From Candidatus Schekmanbacteria bacterium (GTDB lineage Bacteria > CSSED10-310 > JACPHN01): a DNA stretch of 34,387 nucleotides. The stretch covers positions 1 to 34,387 of the forward strand of contig JACPHN010000100.1 in the NCBI GenBank assembly GCA_016188575.1, written 5' to 3'. The notes below the pieces were generated by a model that saw only the letters and a list, made by a program, of their open reading frames with translations, had not been told where the DNA came from and made no database searches. A program made the position numbers and the translations under genes. The first letter of the stretch is position 1; each line of letters begins with the position of its first letter. This document shows positions 32,196 to 34,387 of the stretch, piece after piece.

Positions 32196-33608
32196 CTAGA
32201 TTCCGCACCGCAGCGTGACGAGCAGCTCGTCGGGGTGGAGCTTGCCCCGCTCGGTGGTGACGTCATGAAGTGTGTATTCGACCGTCACGTCGACTTCCCG
32301 TATGATGCCGACTCTGAGGCCGACGTCCAGCTTCTTCCAATCCCAGGCGAAGGATGGCGCGACGAACTTCGGCGGAGCGGAGAAATCGTTGTCGATCTGG
32401 GAGTAGCGGACGACCGGCCGCACCCAGGTGAGCAGGGGCTGATCGCCGGACGCGAGGAGGCCGGGGAGCGCGAAGTGGGCGGAGAGCTCCGCCTCGAACC
32501 CAGCTCTCGGCAGCCCCGCGATCTCCTGGCGCACCCCCTGCGCGAAGAGCCGGAACGACCCGAGGCGCGCCATGGCATTCAGGCCGTACTCGATCTTGTC
32601 GCGTCCTGAGGTTGCCAGCGGTATTCCCGCCCCCCGCAGGAGCTCCAGATCTCCCTGGTAGAAGCTGCCGCGGATCGGCGCCGCGTCCTCGAGCTGCCGC
32701 TCGAAGTACCAGCCCAGAATGTCGACGCCGTGGCCGGACCCTGCGGCGGCGAACCGCGCTCCGAGGCCGCCGCCGACCTCGAAACGGTCGTCAAAGTTGA
32801 CGTCCGACTCGTGCGTGTCGTAGAGGATCGGAAACCCCGACTGGTAGATTGGATGCACATTCCCTGGAACGCGTTCGGGCGTGCCATTATCGCCGGCAAG
32901 GGCATTGGGGTCGCGCATGAGCAGCGGATTGCCGTTGGCGACGTGGAGGCGGAAATAGACGTGGCTTCCGAGTGACCCGCCGGCCTGAATCTGGGTTTGC
33001 TCGAACCGGCCGATCGCGGTGCCCCACAGTCCGTAGCTCTCGAGTTGCCGGTTGGCCTGCCTGGAGAACCGCGAGGCTTTTCCGATCTGGACGAAGAAGG
33101 TGGATCCGGGGAGGGGCCGGAGGGGTTCATCGGCGCGCCCGAGCCGGATCCACGCCTCGCGCAGAAAGAGGCGGTCCTGCATCGAGGTGGGGTTACGGTT
33201 ATAGAGATCGAGTCCCAGGATGGCGAGGCGCGCGGCGAGTGACGGGGTGAAGTCGGCGTCAGCGGAGAGCGCAACGCTGGAAACCTCAAGGGACCTCCCC
33301 GCGTCCGGCGTCCGCATGTAGACCTGCGTTTCGCCTGGGGGTATGAAGTCCGGTGGGAAGGGGAACTCGAGGGGGAATTCTTCCGCGCGCGAGTTGCGGA
33401 AGCTCACCTTGGCTTGGAGCCCGATCCGGAATCGAGACGCGGCCTCTGCAGTCGCGGCAGGAGCGTTCTCCTCCTCGGCCAGAGAAGCTCGGACCGACCT
33501 TCCCTCGCCCGCCTCGCTCCCTTGCCCGCATGCCACCTCTGGGGCGGAGGCGCAAAGCATGATGCCGACGACGAACGATGCGAACGGGAGCACGTGACCG
33601 TTTGACAT
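32196..33608 (-). CDS. Porin-like outer-membrane beta-barrel protein
   Basis: This 470-aa protein has a signal peptide (LPFASFVVGIMLCASA, cleavage near residue 28) and a short low-complexity segment. A long chain of alternating beta-strands with polar loops follows, such as RFRIGLQAKVSFRNS, SRQANRQLESYGLWG, VYFRLHVANGN and EAELSAHFALPG. It ends VDVTVEYTLHDVT...LLVTLRCGI. Length and pattern fit a 16-18-stranded porin, possibly of the phosphate-selective (OprO/OprP-like) or alginate-type group. The strong site AAAAGGAG on the minus strand selects ATG 33608; the longer frame to 33674 has no such signal. It is convergent to the cupredoxin/kinase operon with only 35 bp between stops. Placement next to a cupredoxin protein recalls cupredoxin/porin/sensor clusters seen elsewhere. 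Confidence 0.8.
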   Translation of the reverse strand: MSNGHVLPFASFVVGIMLCASAPEVACGQGSEAGEGRSVRASLAEEENAPAATAEAASRFRIGLQAKVSFRNSRAEEFPLEFPFPPDFIPPGETQVYMRTPDAGRSLEVSSVALSADADFTPSLAARLAILGLDLYNRNPTSMQDRLFLREAWIRLGRADEPLRPLPGSTFFVQIGKASRFSRQANRQLESYGLWGTAIGRFEQTQIQAGGSLGSHVYFRLHVANGNPLLMRDPNALAGDNGTPERVPGNVHPIYQSGFPILYDTHESDVNFDDRFEVGGGLGARFAAAGSGHGVDILGWYFERQLEDAAPIRGSFYQGDLELLRGAGIPLATSGRDKIEYGLNAMARLGSFRLFAQGVRQEIAGLPRAGFEAELSAHFALPGLLASGDQPLLTWVRPVVRYSQIDNDFSAPPKFVAPSFAWDWKKLDVGLRVGIIREVDVTVEYTLHDVTTERGKLHPDELLVTLRCGI

Positions 33609-34039
33609 GCGCAGCTCCTTTTTCCCGTGGCGTTCCCGTGTCTTTGGCCCCGAGCCGAATGGTGCGGGGCGCATGAGTGGCTCGCTTACGTACTGCGTCT
33701 ATCTTCCACGCGGCTTTCACGAAAGCAAGCTCAAGGCCGGTTCGACTGCAAGCTGTGCGGAAAGCGCATCACGAAGCCCCCCCGCCGCATCCATTCGTCA
33801 GCCGGTCCGAAACTGCGCGCAAACATGTCGCCGGCGTAAAGGCCGGCATCCCGGTGTATCGCGACCGCGATGACCGCGCACATCTGGGTCGGAAGAGATG
33901 CCACCGCCGCCGGCACGGCCTTGATTGTTTGAGGATCAGCAGCGGGATGTTCGTGCCGGCACCAACGCGTGGTCAGTCGCGTGCGCGCGGTTGGGCGGTG
34001 ACCTCACTCGAGCTGTTGCGTTGCTCGTGGGCGGCGCGC
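33609..34039. other. Intergenic region with partial repeat
   Basis: This 431-bp region separates the porin gene start from the 3' end of the edge gene. It holds repeat copy D (33718-33790). Its GC content is high. The overlapping plus-strand frames here are Arg-rich translations without ribosome sites or recognisable motifs, so I assign no gene. Confidence 0.5.
33718..33790 (+). repeat. Palindromic intergenic element, partial copy D
   Basis: It begins CACGAAAGCAAGC and carries CTGCAAGCTGTGCGGAAAGC and ATCACGAAGCCCCCCC, matching the left half of copies A and B. The G-rich half and the right terminal repeat are not present, so it is truncated or diverged. Confidence 0.6.
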
Positions 34040-34387
34040 TCAAGGTCCCGCCCCCGCCGCCGGGCCAGGCCGGCTCGCGGGCTTTGGGCAAAGATAGATC
34101 GAGGGGTGCCCGAAGCAGTCGGAGTACGTGTAGCAGGGCGGAGCGGGCCAGTCCATTCCGGTGACAATCTCTAGCAGGTACCAGGCGGCGTCAAGCTTGG
34201 CCGATCCGTCGGGCATGCCGCAAACCTTTGATATCAAATCCACTGCTTCATTGCTGTCCGCTATTTCCGGAAAGCGCATGGAAAGGATATCCACTATTCT
34301 CAGCAAGTCTCGAATCGCGTACTCATCGTCCGTGCGCATTATTCTGTCTACAATTGGATCCAGTATTACTATACCTTGCGATGCTAT
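34040..34387 (-). CDS. Partial hypothetical protein at window edge
   Basis: The frame is open from the window end and stops at 34040. The visible part, about 115 residues, reads through IASQGIVILDPIVDRIMRTD without a stop, so the true start lies outside; the internal ATG at 34339 has no ribosome site. It contains helices (IRDLLRIVDILSMRF, AKLDAAWYLLEIV) and a Cys/aromatic-rich tail (PPCYTYSDCFG...IYLCPKP). No family was recognised. The coding region beyond about 34190 is much lower in GC than the rest of the window, which may indicate a different origin. Confidence 0.55.
   Translation of the reverse strand: MASQGIVILDPIVDRIMRTDDEYAIRDLLRIVDILSMRFPEIADSNEAVDLISKVCGMPDGSAKLDAAWYLLEIVTGMDWPAPPCYTYSDCFGHPSIYLCPKPASRPGPAAGAGP

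Overview
The window is high-GC DNA (roughly two thirds G+C by eye, falling to about half only in the last ~190 bases) from a Gram-negative bacterium. The evidence is several outer-membrane beta-barrel or porin-like proteins, an OmpA-type C-terminal domain, many Sec signal peptides and a sigma-54 promoter with NtrC-type regulators. The mix of eukaryotic-like Ser/Thr kinases, a PAS-GAF-SARP regulator and sigma-54 regulators suggests a large-genome uncultured lineage of the Binatota / Myxococcota / Desulfobacterota type. This is inference; the window has no rRNA, tRNA or other phylogenetic marker.

Layout. 1-5.5 kb: small exported proteins (a betagamma-crystallin-like protein, an unknown exported protein), a 735-aa unknown protein with two EF-hand-like loops and a downstream TPR protein, a double-BON exported protein and a small beta-barrel. 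5.5-8.3 kb: a minus-strand pair made of an internally deleted sigma-54 regulator (no Walker A, no GAFTGA loop, no HTH) overlapping a glycine-rich lipoprotein-like gene, with an intrinsic terminator downstream and a DUF559-like remnant upstream. 8.1-12.1 kb: a near-consensus -24/-12 promoter with enhancer-like repeats drives an OmpA-type barrel/PKD-like protein. An 87-aa gene and an intact NtrC-family response regulator follow. 12.2-14.7 kb: a secreted LTD/OB/endonuclease-exonuclease-phosphatase nuclease with a clear sigma-70 promoter. 15-23.8 kb: a GNAT acetyltransferase and a giant 2772-aa polytopic membrane protein with an internal tandem duplication of about 505 residues. 24-32.2 kb: a PAS-GAF-SARP regulator, then a tight operon of an amicyanin-like cupredoxin protein, a transmembrane sensor Ser/Thr kinase, a soluble Ser/Thr kinase and a TPR protein, facing a porin-like gene. 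The right edge holds a lower-GC gene cut by the window.

A dispersed 133-138 bp palindromic intergenic element recurs: three complete copies with terminal inverted repeats related to CCTGAATCCACCGCCTG, and at least two partial copies. It is the most obvious non-coding structure here.

The best candidates for undescribed biology are the giant membrane protein, the cupredoxin / dual-kinase / TPR / porin cluster as a possible periplasmic redox or copper signalling pathway, and the sigma-54 module that pairs an intact regulator with a deleted paralogue. No phage, IS transposase, CRISPR array or RNA gene was recognised.
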